NCBI RefSeq assembly: GCF_004211145.1
Contig: NZ_SEBS01000024.1
Location: 42,332 to 106,331 of the forward strand
DNA: 64,000 nt
Direction of reading: 5' to 3'
Source: Flavobacterium sp.
Lineage (GTDB): Bacteria > Bacteroidota > Bacteroidia > Flavobacteriales > Flavobacteriaceae
The position numbers and the translations under genes are program-made. Positions 1-10,200 of this stretch are shown here, one piece after another; positions within the stretch are counted from its first letter, which is position 1, and each line of letters starts with the position of its first letter. The notes under the pieces are model-generated. The model searched no databases, was not told the DNA's origin, and saw nothing but the letters and a program-made list of their open reading frames with translations.

Positions 1-23
1 CCTAAACGGCCGCAGGCCAACAC

Positions 24-2486
24 ATGAACAGAAACGATCTCTTCAACATAGCGCAAAACTGGTTCACAGATCAGAACTGGCAACCATTCCCATTCCAAAA
101 AGACACCTGGACCGCATTCCTGCAAGGCAAACACGGCCTGTTGAACGCGCCCACGGGAAGTGGAAAAACCTATGCGCTCTGGGTTCCCGTGATCTTGGAT
201 TATATGAAAAAAAATCCTGATTTGTCAAAACACAAGCCCGGTTTGAAAGCCATTTGGATCACGCCGTTGCGCGCGTTGTCGGTTGAAATAAAGCAAGCCG
301 CCGAAAGACTCGTCGAAGGTTTAGGTGTTCCTTTCGAAGTCGCGATCCGATCGGGCGATACGTCGGCGGCCGAACGCGCCAAACAAGCACGAAAAATGCC
401 CGATTTACTGATCACGACGCCCGAAAGTTTGCAGCTTTTATTGGCATCAAAAGATTATCCGACGACGTTTAAAAACTGTTCCGCGATCATCGTCGACGAA
501 TGGCACGAACTGCTCGGCACGAAACGCGGCGTGCAAATGGAACTCGGATTGTCACGGCTAAAAGCGGTCGCTCCGAATCTGCGCATCTGGGGAATTTCGG
601 CCACGATCGGAAACCTCGAACAAGCGCGTCAGGTGTTGCTCGGTCCCGATTCGGAAGCACTTGAAAATTCGGTGTTGATCAAAGCCGTTTTGTACAAAAA
701 AATAAACGTCGTTTCGATCATTCCGACGAAGATGGAAAGTTATCCATGGCGCGGTCATATGGGGTTTCACCTGATCGACGACGTCGCGCGTATCATCAAG
801 GAAAGCCGCACGACTTTGGTTTTCACGAACGTACGATCGGCATGCGAACTTTGGTACCAACGACTACTCGACCGTTATCCCGAATTCGCAGGAGAAATCG
901 CGATGCACCACGGAAGCATCGACCGTGACGTGAGAATTTGGGTCGAGAATGCGATCCGCGACGAACAATTGAAAGCAGTCGTCTGTACGTCGAGTCTCGA
1001 TTTGGGCGTCGACTTCGCGCCCGTCGAAACCATCATCCAGATCGGCGGACCGAAAGGCGTCGCGCGCTTCATGCAACGTGCCGGACGATCGAATCACCGG
1101 CCCGGAAAGGAAAGTTTGATTTACTTCTTGGCGACGCACGCGATCGAACTCGTCGAAGCGTCGGCGTTGAAAAAAGCGGTCGAGAATGGTGTCGTCGAAG
1201 ATCGTATCCCGTATTTGAACTCGTGGGACGTGCTCGTGCAATATTTGAATACGCTCGCGATTTCGGACGGATTTTTCCCCGACGAGATTTTCGCCGAAGT
1301 CAAATCGACGTTCTGCTACCAAGCTATGTCGCGCGAGGATTTTCAATGGATCCTGAATTTCATCGTCCACGGAAGCCAGTCGCTGCAAGCCTACGACGAA
1401 TATAAAAAAGTAGAAATCCAGGAAAACGGGTTGTACAAAATCACGAAACGCTCGATCGCGACCCAACATCGGATGTCGATCGGAACCATCGTGAGCGACG
1501 CCGTCATGCAGGTCAAATTCATGAGCGGCGGTTTCATCGGATCGATCGAAGAATGGTTCATCTCAAAATTAAAACCCGGCGACGTTTTCCAATTCGCGGG
1601 CAAACAACTCGAGTTGTATCGCGTCAAAAATATGCAGGTATTGGTTCGGAAAGCGACGCGGAAACCCACGAGATTCGCTTCGTGGATGGGCGGACGTTTG
1701 GCGTTGTCGGCACAAATGAGCGAATTGCTGCGTCAGGAATTATATGCCGCGAACCACGAAAAAATGTCGCCAGAACTCAAGGCGATGGCGCCCGTTTTCA
1801 AACGCCAAAGACGCGAATCGATCGTGCCCGACGCAAATGAATTTTTGATTGAAACCTTCAAGACGCGCGAAGGTTTCCATGCGATTTTCTACCCGTTTGA
1901 GGGCCGTTTCGTGCACGAGGCCATGGCGTCGCTGCTCGCCTACCGCATCAGTCTGCTCGAGCCGATCACTTTTTCATTGGCGTACAACGATTACGGTTTC
2001 GAGTTGTTGAGCGACAAGGAAATCGACATGCAATCGGTGATCGACAACAACCTTTTCACACCCGAATACCTGCACCAGGATTTGCAGACGAGTTTGAATT
2101 CGACCGAAATGGCGAGACGTAAATTCCGCGACATCGCCGTGATCGCAGGAATGGTTTTCACAGGTTATCCGGGCAAGATCGTCAAGGCCAAACACTTGCA
2201 AAGTTCCACGCAACTTTTGTTCGAAGTATTTCGCGATTACGAACCCGATAACTTACTTTTGCAGCAAGCATATCGCGAAACGTTCGAGCACCAACTCGAG
2301 GAAGGCCGATTGATACAGGCGATGGAACGCATAAACGCACAGGAAATCGTATGGAAAATCTGCGAAAAACCAACGCCGTTCAGCTTTCCGATCATCACCG
2401 ACCGACTGCGCGAAAAACTCTCGAGCGAGACGCTGGCCGACCGCATCGCGAAAATGACGGCCTCTTACATGAAAGGGATAGAATGA
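24..2486 (+). CDS. Ligase-associated DEXH-box DNA helicase (Lhr-like)
   Basis: 820-aa ORF; Walker A NAPTGSGKT, DEWHELLG (DEXH), SATIGN, QRAGRSNHRPG motif VI; ATGA overlap with pdeM. Confidence 0.9.
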   Translation: MNRNDLFNIAQNWFTDQNWQPFPFQKDTWTAFLQGKHGLLNAPTGSGKTYALWVPVILDYMKKNPDLSKHKPGLKAIWITPLRALSVEIKQAAERLVEGLGVPFEVAIRSGDTSAAERAKQARKMPDLLITTPESLQLLLASKDYPTTFKNCSAIIVDEWHELLGTKRGVQMELGLSRLKAVAPNLRIWGISATIGNLEQARQVLLGPDSEALENSVLIKAVLYKKINVVSIIPTKMESYPWRGHMGFHLIDDVARIIKESRTTLVFTNVRSACELWYQRLLDRYPEFAGEIAMHHGSIDRDVRIWVENAIRDEQLKAVVCTSSLDLGVDFAPVETIIQIGGPKGVARFMQRAGRSNHRPGKESLIYFLATHAIELVEASALKKAVENGVVEDRIPYLNSWDVLVQYLNTLAISDGFFPDEIFAEVKSTFCYQAMSREDFQWILNFIVHGSQSLQAYDEYKKVEIQENGLYKITKRSIATQHRMSIGTIVSDAVMQVKFMSGGFIGSIEEWFISKLKPGDVFQFAGKQLELYRVKNMQVLVRKATRKPTRFASWMGGRLALSAQMSELLRQELYAANHEKMSPELKAMAPVFKRQRRESIVPDANEFLIETFKTREGFHAIFYPFEGRFVHEAMASLLAYRISLLEPITFSLAYNDYGFELLSDKEIDMQSVIDNNLFTPEYLHQDLQTSLNSTEMARRKFRDIAVIAGMVFTGYPGKIVKAKHLQSSTQLLFEVFRDYEPDNLLLQQAYRETFEHQLEEGRLIQAMERINAQEIVWKICEKPTPFSFPIITDRLREKLSSETLADRIAKMTASYMKGIE

Positions 2487-3136
2487 CTTTAGAGATTAAG
2501 ATTCACGACAATACGTTTGTTTTGCATTGTTCGGGCGCGGTTTTTTGGAAGGACCGAAGTATGCTGTTGATTTCAGACGTGCATTTGGGTAAGATTTCCC
2601 ACTTCCGAAGACATGGCATCGCGCTTCCCAAACAAGCCTTTTCAGGTAATTTTGACCGATTGACGAAAATCGCCGACTTTTTCAACGCCCAAGTCATCTG
2701 CTTTCTGGGCGATCTTTTCCACAGCAAGATCAACAAGGAATGGGATATTTTCGCCGATTGGATCAACGCGCGAAGTGAGAAATTCGTACTCGTTATCGGA
2801 AACCATGACATTTTGAAACCTGAGAAATACGAATCGGTCGGCATGGCGATCGCCTCGGAACTCAAAGTCGCGGAATTTTTGTTCACGCACGAACCTGAAG
2901 AACGCGACGGTTACTTTACGTTTTGCGGACACATTCATCCGGGCGTGCATTTGAGAGGAAAAGGAAGGCAGTCGATGGATTTGCCTTGTTTTTTTCGGAC
3001 GAAGAACCAGATGATTTTGCCGGCTTTCGGGGAATTTACGGGGAAGTATATTTTGGAACCGAGTGAGGATGATTTGATTTATGTGATTGCGGATAATCAG
3101 GTGATGCGGGTTAATTTAAGGGCACGGAAAATTTGA
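2483..3136 (+). CDS. pdeM: Ligase-associated DNA damage response endonuclease PdeM (metallophosphoesterase)
   Basis: Start at ATG 2483 overlapping helicase stop; SDVHLGK, FLGDLFHS, GNHD, CGHIHPG metallophosphoesterase motifs. The longer ORF from 2351 is out of frame with the helicase and its extension is unlikely. Confidence 0.88.
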   Translation: MTLEIKIHDNTFVLHCSGAVFWKDRSMLLISDVHLGKISHFRRHGIALPKQAFSGNFDRLTKIADFFNAQVICFLGDLFHSKINKEWDIFADWINARSEKFVLVIGNHDILKPEKYESVGMAIASELKVAEFLFTHEPEERDGYFTFCGHIHPGVHLRGKGRQSMDLPCFFRTKNQMILPAFGEFTGKYILEPSEDDLIYVIADNQVMRVNLRARKI

Positions 3137-3530
3137 TTGTTTTTTGCCACGAAAATGTAAAGGCACGAAGGTTAAAAGCTTTTACTTTGATTTATGCGAT
3201 TGCGATGATCAGGTTATGCGGACTAATTAGGGCACGGAAATTTGATTGTTTTTGGCCACAAAGGCACGAAGACACGAAGGTTAAATGTTTTTACTTTGAT
3301 TTACGTGATTGCGATGATCAGGTTATGCGGACTGAGCACGGAAAATTTGATTGTTTTGGGCCACGAAGGCACGAAGACACGAAGGTTAAAAGCTTTTACT
3401 TTGATTTATGTGATTGCGATGATCAGGTTGTGCGGACTAATTAGGGCACGGAAAATTTGATTGTTTTGGGCCATAAAGGCACGAAGACACGAAGGTTAAA
3501 AGCTTTTACCTGATTTACGGCTTGCAATAC
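3073..3530 (+). repeat. Tandem duplication of the pdeM 3' end, about 4 units of 105-113 bp
   Basis: Anchor 'tttgattt(a)tgtgattgcg...cag gttatgcgg' at about 3073, 3186, 3295, 3400 and 3510; first unit is the pdeM C-terminus (DLIYVIADNQVMRVNLRARKI*). Confidence 0.9.
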
Positions 3531-3540
3531 TATCGGATTT

Positions 3541-3575
3541 CTTTCTTCGTGTCTTCGAGCCTTCGTGGCAAAAGA
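3541..3575 (-). repeat. Inverted partner of the 'ccacgaaggcacgaagacacgaag' core
   Basis: ttcttcgtgtcttcgagccttcgtggcaaaag is the reverse complement of the core in the upstream units. Confidence 0.8.
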
Positions 3576-3621
3576 AAAAATAAAATAAACTAACTTCGTG
3601 TCTTCACTGCAACTAAAAAAA

Positions 3622-4401
3622 ATGCAACTACGAACCATAAACGTCACACGCTACATTCTCCCACTACGCGAAGGCGGCTCCTTGCCAGCGCTGGCCGAAG
3701 GAAACGACGACTTTAAATACGTCCTCAAATTCCGAGGCGCCGGACACGGTGTGAAAGCCCTGATCGCCGAACTCATCGGTGGCGAAGTCGCGCGCGCACT
3801 CAATTTACGAACACCCGAACTCGTATTCGCGAACCTCGACGAAGCGTTCGGACAAAGCGAAGCCGATGAGGAAATCCAGGATTTGCTGAAATTCTCACAA
3901 GGATTGAACTTGGCGATGCATTACCTCTCGGGCGCGATCACGTTCGATCCCGTCGTGACCGAAGTCGATGCGAAATTATCCTCCCAAATCGTCTGGCTCG
4001 ACGCATTTCTGACCAACGTCGACCGCACGTTCCGAAACACGAACATGTTGATCTGGCACAAAGAATTGTGGTTAATCGATCACGGCGCGTCCTTGTATTT
4101 CCATCACGCGTTCACCGATCCGATCGGGCATGCTAAAGTGGCATTCGCGATGATAAAAGATCACGTCCTGATAAAAAACGCGTCGGAACTCGAAACCGTG
4201 GACGCCGAATTCAAAGCGATTTTGACCGACGAACTGCTATCTGAAATTGTCGGTTTGATTCCCGACGATTGGTTGCATTGGGAAGAATCGGAACTCAAAC
4301 CGAATGAAATCCGCGCGATCTACCTCGAATTTTTAAAAGTCCGACGCGACAATTCCTCCATTTTCATCAAACAGGCCAACGATGCAAGAGCAGCTTTATG
4401 A
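3622..4401 (+). CDS. HipA-like kinase family protein
   Basis: ORF 3598-4401; likely start ATG 3622. LLKF..KYVLKFRGAG, AELIGGEVARALNL, LDAFLTNVDRTFRNTNMLIW...LIDHG kinase-like catalytic and metal motifs; no HipB-type HTH. Confidence 0.75.
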   Translation: MQLRTINVTRYILPLREGGSLPALAEGNDDFKYVLKFRGAGHGVKALIAELIGGEVARALNLRTPELVFANLDEAFGQSEADEEIQDLLKFSQGLNLAMHYLSGAITFDPVVTEVDAKLSSQIVWLDAFLTNVDRTFRNTNMLIWHKELWLIDHGASLYFHHAFTDPIGHAKVAFAMIKDHVLIKNASELETVDAEFKAILTDELLSEIVGLIPDDWLHWEESELKPNEIRAIYLEFLKVRRDNSSIFIKQANDARAAL

Positions 4402-4762
4402 ATTTGCGGTGATCCGCGTCGTGCCCAAAATCGAACGCGAGGAATTCCTGAACGCGGGCGTAATCTTATTCTGCAAACGACACAAATTCCTCAAGGCGAT
4501 CTGTGCGCTCGACGAATCGAAATTGCGCGCATTCTGCAACGAAACCGATTCGGAACAAGTCATGGCGAATTTGAAATCGCTTGAAAAGATAGCTGTGGGC
4601 GCGAGAGATTCGGGACCGATCGGACAAATGGAAACCGCCGAACGTTTCCGCTGGCTCACGGCAATCCGAAGTACTGTAATCCAAACGTCGCGTCCGCATC
4701 CGGGCTTTACGTCAGACCCTCAACTGACGCTTCAACGCCTGTTGTCGGAACTGGTTTTATAA
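4382..4762 (+). CDS. DUF3037 domain-containing protein
   Basis: MQEQLYEFAVIRVVPKIEREEFLNAGVILFC...; overlaps the HipA-like gene by 20 nt. Confidence 0.75.
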   Translation: MQEQLYEFAVIRVVPKIEREEFLNAGVILFCKRHKFLKAICALDESKLRAFCNETDSEQVMANLKSLEKIAVGARDSGPIGQMETAERFRWLTAIRSTVIQTSRPHPGFTSDPQLTLQRLLSELVL

Positions 4763-4833
4763 CTTTTCTTTAAGAAAAACGACTTTTGTAAAAAGTTATA
4801 TTTGTTTAAAACCCCGTTTCACTCAATAAACGA

Positions 4834-6300
4834 ATGACCAAGATCGATCGCTCCGAAAGGAAAGATATAGACGACCATTTCAGGATGATTGCCGACACGG
4901 CGCCCGTGTTGATATGGATGTCGAATGCCCGGAAACAATGCGAGTTCGTCAACAAAGGCTGGCTCGATTTTACGGGCGAGACGCTCGAGAAAATACTGGG
5001 CGACGGCTGGATCCATTGCATTCACCCCGACGATGTCGCTCGCGTAGCGGCAAACTACGATGCGAATTTTGAGAAGCAGATTGGTTTCGAACAGGAAATG
5101 CGATTGAAGCGTCACGATGGCGAATACCGCTGGATGCTCGACAAAGGCGTATCGCGTTTTGATACCGATGGAACTTTCATCGGCTACATCGGCAGCGTGA
5201 CCGACATCCACGACACCAAACTTTTGAACGACATCTTAGAAGAAAAAGTCCACGCGAGAACGTCTGAAATCCTTCGTCAGGCGCAGGAATTAAAGGACAA
5301 TAGGGATTTTTCGGATACGGTTTTCAACGCCTCGGTCGACGTCATGCTCGTGTACGGAAAAGACTTGGAATTCCTGGCCGTGAATGATGCGGCCAAACGC
5401 ATGTACGGTTTGAAGGACGAAGTTATCGGCAGGAAATTGACCGACGTTTATCCACAATCAAAAGGAACTTCAGGTTACGAAGATCTATTGCGCGCCTTGA
5501 AGGGCGAAACGATCCATAATCCGGTCTATAAATCGGTGATCAAAAACATTTACTACGAGGATTTCATGATTCCGCTAAAGAAGGACGACGAAATCTACGC
5601 CGTGCTCGTGATCGCTCGCGACATTACCGAACGCATCAATTCGGAACTCGAGCTCAAGCAGCTCAACGACAGGCTCGTTTCCCAAAACCACGAATTGCAG
5701 TCGACGAACGAGGATTTGGAATCCTTCAATTATATCGCATCCCACGATCTGCAGGAACCGTTGCGCAAGGTCAACATGTTCGCGGGACGGATTTTGGATG
5801 TCGACGGATCGAAACTTTCGGCCCAATCGTCGGAGTATTTCGAACGCATGACGTCGGCCATCAACCGCATGCAGAAACTTATCCAATCATTGCTCGAGTA
5901 TTCAAGTACGAATGCCGAAAATGTCAAATTCGTCAAAACGAACCTCAATAAAATCATCAAGGAAGTCAAGACGAGTCTTGAAGAAGTGATTTCGGGCAAA
6001 AATGCGACCGTATTTTCAGATGAATTGCCGTCGATTTCAGTTATTCCGATACAATTCCAGCAATTGCTGCACAACTTGATTTCGAATGCGCTCAAATACA
6101 GCAAACCCGATAGAGCGCCGATCGTAAAAATAAGTGCCGAAATCGTAGCGGTTGAGGAACGGGCGAACAAGGAATTCTGGAAAATTTCAGTTTCCGACAA
6201 CGGAATCGGCTTCGATCCCGTTTACAAGCAAAAGATATTCGAACTTTTCCAGCGCTTGCACGGAAAGCAGGAATACGAGGGAACCGGCATTGGACGATGA
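4834..6300 (+). pseudogene. PAS sensor histidine kinase, truncated inside the HATPase G2 box
   Basis: PAS domains, HisKA (YIASHDLQEPLRKVNMF), HATPase (DNGIGFDPVYKQKIFELFQRLH...GTGIGR*); stops at GTGIG and lacks the usual ~30-residue C-terminal tail. Confidence 0.7.
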
Positions 6301-6706
6301 CCAGGATGACAGAAGCATTTTCAATGACGCGCTAAGCGAACTTAAGATGGAAACCAGCCTTACGATGCTCGAAGACGGGCGCGATTTGGTAGGTTATCTC
6401 GAAGATCCAAAAAACAAACGCCCTGATATTCTTTTCCTGGATTTGAATATGCCGTACAAATCGGGCGTGGAATGTTTGAAGGAAATCCGGGCGATTCAAA
6501 AGTTCAAGGATTTGTCGGTGGCGATCTACTCGACTTCGAATTCTGAAAAGGATATGGAAGACACGTTCATCAATGGCGCGAACATTTATATTCGCAAACC
6601 GAACGATTTCACGCAACTCAAGAAAGTGTTGACGGAAGTGCTCAGCATCAACTGGCAGTTCCATACCTCGGCGCTGAACAAAGAGACGTTCCTGCTTAAT
6701 ATCTAG
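6290..6706 (+). pseudogene. Rcp1-type response regulator lacking its start and first beta strand
   Basis: Reads ...LDDDQDDRSIFNDAL...DILFLDLNMPYKSG...YSTSNSE...KP; no ATG before the DDD triad; frame begins inside the kinase G2 box (only a TTG at 6290). Confidence 0.65.
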
Positions 6707-6725
6707 TAAGATTTAAAATATTTTC

Positions 6726-6988
6726 GGCCGCGAATTCGCGAATGTGACTGCATTTGTGAATTCGCGGCTAACTATTTTATATTCGTGGCACATTTTTGCT
6801 ACGGATACACGGATTTTCAGGGATTACATTTGAAATACCTGAATCGATAATCATAGGAACCTATTTCTATTCACAATGCTTTCGCCGCAGATTCGCGAAT
6901 TTCAAACCGCATTCGTGAATTCGTGGCTCACGTATTGATGATTTCAAAACAATCCGTGAAAATCCGTGTATCCGTGGCGAAAAATGGC
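6726..6988. repeat. Intergenic inverted-repeat cluster ('cacggatt'/'cgcgaatt' words)
   Basis: Hairpin 6726-6773 (ccgcgaattcgcgaatg/catttgtgaattcgcgg); second at about 6890-6935; 'tttttgctacggatacacggattttcagggatt' inverted against 'aatccgtgaaaatccgtgtatccgtggcgaaaaa'. Confidence 0.8.
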
Positions 6989-7257
6989 AATGCGCATACA
7001 AATCCGGTGTTAGCGCGGATCCAAATTTCAATACTTTCAAATCGGACAAATCCGTATAAGTCCGCATATCCAAAGCAAAATCCATGTAAATATCCGCAGC
7101 AAAGTTTCAAATGGTAATTATACAAAATCTGCGATACACTCTATAATTCGCAAAACGTCAAAAAATTCCACTTTTGTAAGCAAATTCATTTTAAAATTTT
7201 CTAATCTCCGATTGGAAAACCACGCGGTTGGCTTACCTTTAAAAAAAGCAGCGGGAG

Positions 7258-10200
7258 TTGAACAAATATGTACGCAAAAGCCTCAAAATATCAGCCTGGA
7301 CGGTGGGAATCGTCATCGGGCTTTTTTTGCTTATCGTACTTTTAATCCAGGTTCCGGCGGTTCAGAACTACATAAAAGACAAAGCGGTAACGTATCTCGA
7401 AGGTAAGATCAAAACACCTGTCCGAATCGATCGCATCGAAATCGGACTGCCCAAAAAAGTCATCGTCGAAGGCGTTTTCCTGCGCGACCAGAAAGGCGAC
7501 ACGTTGATTTTGGCCGAAAAAATCGCTGTCGACATCGACCTGTTCAAACTCATGAGCAACACGGTCGAGATCAACTCCATCGACCTCAAAGGAATCAACG
7601 CGAACGTCACGCGCAGCCGCGATTCCATTTTCAATTTCGATTATATCTTGAAAGCGTTCGATTCGGGCGAACCCAAGGATCCGAATGCCAAACCGATGAA
7701 ATTCTCGATCAAAAAAGTAAACCTCGACCGCATAAAAGTCAGGTTCGACGACGCGATCACCAAAAACGATTTGACCGTCGCACTCCATCATTTCGATACC
7801 AAAATCAAGAAATTCGACCTCGACAAATCCGATTTCGACGTGCCCAAAATCACGATGGACGGCTTGAAACTGAGCTTGAAACAGGGCGAACTCATTCGCG
7901 AGATCGGGCAAAATACGGCTGAAGTCGCCGATTCCCTGGCTAAAAATCCATCGTTCAAAATCAAGCTCGGCGAAATAGATTTCAAACGCATCTCGATCGG
8001 TTACGACAACGCCGGAACGCGCTTAAACTCAGGTTTATCGCTGGACAAATTGCGAATGAAGTTTGACAAGACCGACATCCAGAAGCAGACGCTCGCGATC
8101 AGCGCAATGGAAATGAAAGGTTTGAAAGGCGGTTTTACGATAGGCAAAATCAAGCAAGTCAAGATGAATCGCGAGATACAACTCGAATCGAAAGCCGCGA
8201 ACACAGGCTGGAACGTAAAACTCGACCAGGCCGATATATCGGATGTGAACTTCAGGTTCGACGATGAAAATTCGGCTCCCGTCGCGAAAGGCATCGACTA
8301 CAAACACCTCGAACTTTCAAAATTCAAACTCAAGGCGACACAACTGAGCTATACGACGAGCGTGATTTCAGGAAACGTGCGCGAATTCGCTATGCGCGAC
8401 AAAAGCGGCGTCGAGATCGAGGAATTACGCACGGATTTCTTCTACGGCCAGACACGCGCGCACTTGAAAAACCTGTATCTCAAAACGCCTAATACTTTGG
8501 TGCGCGATCACGTCGTCGTAACGTATCCGTCGCTTGAATCGATCAAGGAAAATCCGGGCGAACTCGGCGTGAACGCGTCTTTCGACGACAGTCATTTGGC
8601 ATTCTCAGATATTTTGCAATTCGTTCCGACGCTCGCTGACACGAATCCGTTCAAGGATAATCCCAACGCGATCGTGTTCCTCAACGGGTCGGTAAGCGGC
8701 AAATTGCGCGACCTTACGATCCCGAACATCGAGATCAGCGGCATCGGGAATACGCGTTTGGCGGCGAGCGGTCGCATCATCGGTCTGCCCGACGCGAAGA
8801 ATGCATACTTCGACCTGAACATCCGCGAAGTCAACACGACCGCGAAAGACATAAACGGTTTCGTGCCGCCGGGAACGATTCCGAACAATATCCAATTACC
8901 CACAAACATTTTACTGTCGGGAACATTTAAGGGAAAAGCGAACAATCTGAATGCAAATTTGAACCTCAAAAGCAGTTTCGGCAATGCCAAAGTCAAAGCC
9001 ACGTTTGACGCGCGAACCAAAAACCGGGAGAAATACAACGCCGACGTCGCGCTCGACAACTTCGATCTGGGCAAATTGCTGAAGAACGATTCCATCGGCA
9101 AGATCAGTTTGAAAACCAAAGTGATCGGAACAGGACTCGATCCGAAAACCGCCACCGCCAAACTCGACGGAAGATTGATCAAGGCCGATTTCAACGGTTA
9201 CACGTACAAAAACCTCGATTTGAAAGGCGATATCAAAAATGGGAAATTCAACGCGACGGCCTCGATGGACGATCCGAATTTGACGTTCGACATGGTTTCA
9301 AGCGGGAATTTCCGCGACAAATATCCGGCCGTGAAACTCGACCTGAACATCGACATGGCCGACCTCGACAAACTCAATCTGCACGCGGGCCCGATGAAGC
9401 TCAAAGGAAAAGTCGTCGCCGACATGGATTCGACAAATCCCGACATGTTGAACGGAACCGTAAACGCCTACCATTTCGTGATCGCGAACGAGAAGGAACA
9501 ATTCCAACTCGATTCACTCACGGCGACCGCAGTCTCAACCGCCGATTCGACCAAACTCGCACTCAAATCGCAATTCCTGCGCGCCGAGATGAACGGGAAA
9601 TACAAACTCACCAAAGTCGGGACGGCGCTGTCGAACACCATCGCCAAATATTATTCGACCAAGCCAAAATCCGAAGCGCGCAAGGAAGACGTCGGCAATC
9701 AGGAATTCGAATTCTCGGCCGATGTGAACAACGATCCCGTCTTGCTCAAACTCGTTCCCGAACTCACGCGCCTCGAACCGATCCATATCGAAGGCGGCTA
9801 CAAATCGTCGATCGACAGTCTGGCGGTAAAAGGAACGATCCCGCGTTTGGTGTACGCCGACAACACGATTTCGGGCGGCGTGATCGATATCCATACCGAA
9901 CAGGATTCGCTCGTCTACAACATCAACATCGACCAGATCGAGAACAAGCAGTTCCAGCTGCCCGACACGAACCTGAACGGAACCGTGAAAGACAATGTCG
10001 TGACCTACACGTTGCGAGTGCGCGATTTGTCGGGGAAAGAACATTATCGGATCGCAGGCGACATGAAGGCCATCGAACAGATCACCCAGATCCATTTGAA
10101 TCCCGACGGGCTCGTGCTCAACTACGACCCGTGGACGATCGCGACCGACAATAAGATTTCACTTGGAAGCGGCGGCGTGAATGCACAGGATTTCGAGATG

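Noticed and set aside
864-1469. 201-aa antisense ORF in the helicase gene and the many similar ORFs across the window
   Set aside because: Opposite strong coding sequence with no recognisable motif or leader.
2351-2482. Upstream extension of pdeM in the ORF track
   Set aside because: Overlaps the helicase out of frame; ATG 2483 with ATGA coupling is the natural start.
3133-3460. ORFs with repeated HEDTKVK/FTLIYVIAMIRLCGL peptide
   Set aside because: Translation of the tandem-duplicated pdeM 3' region; frames drift between units.
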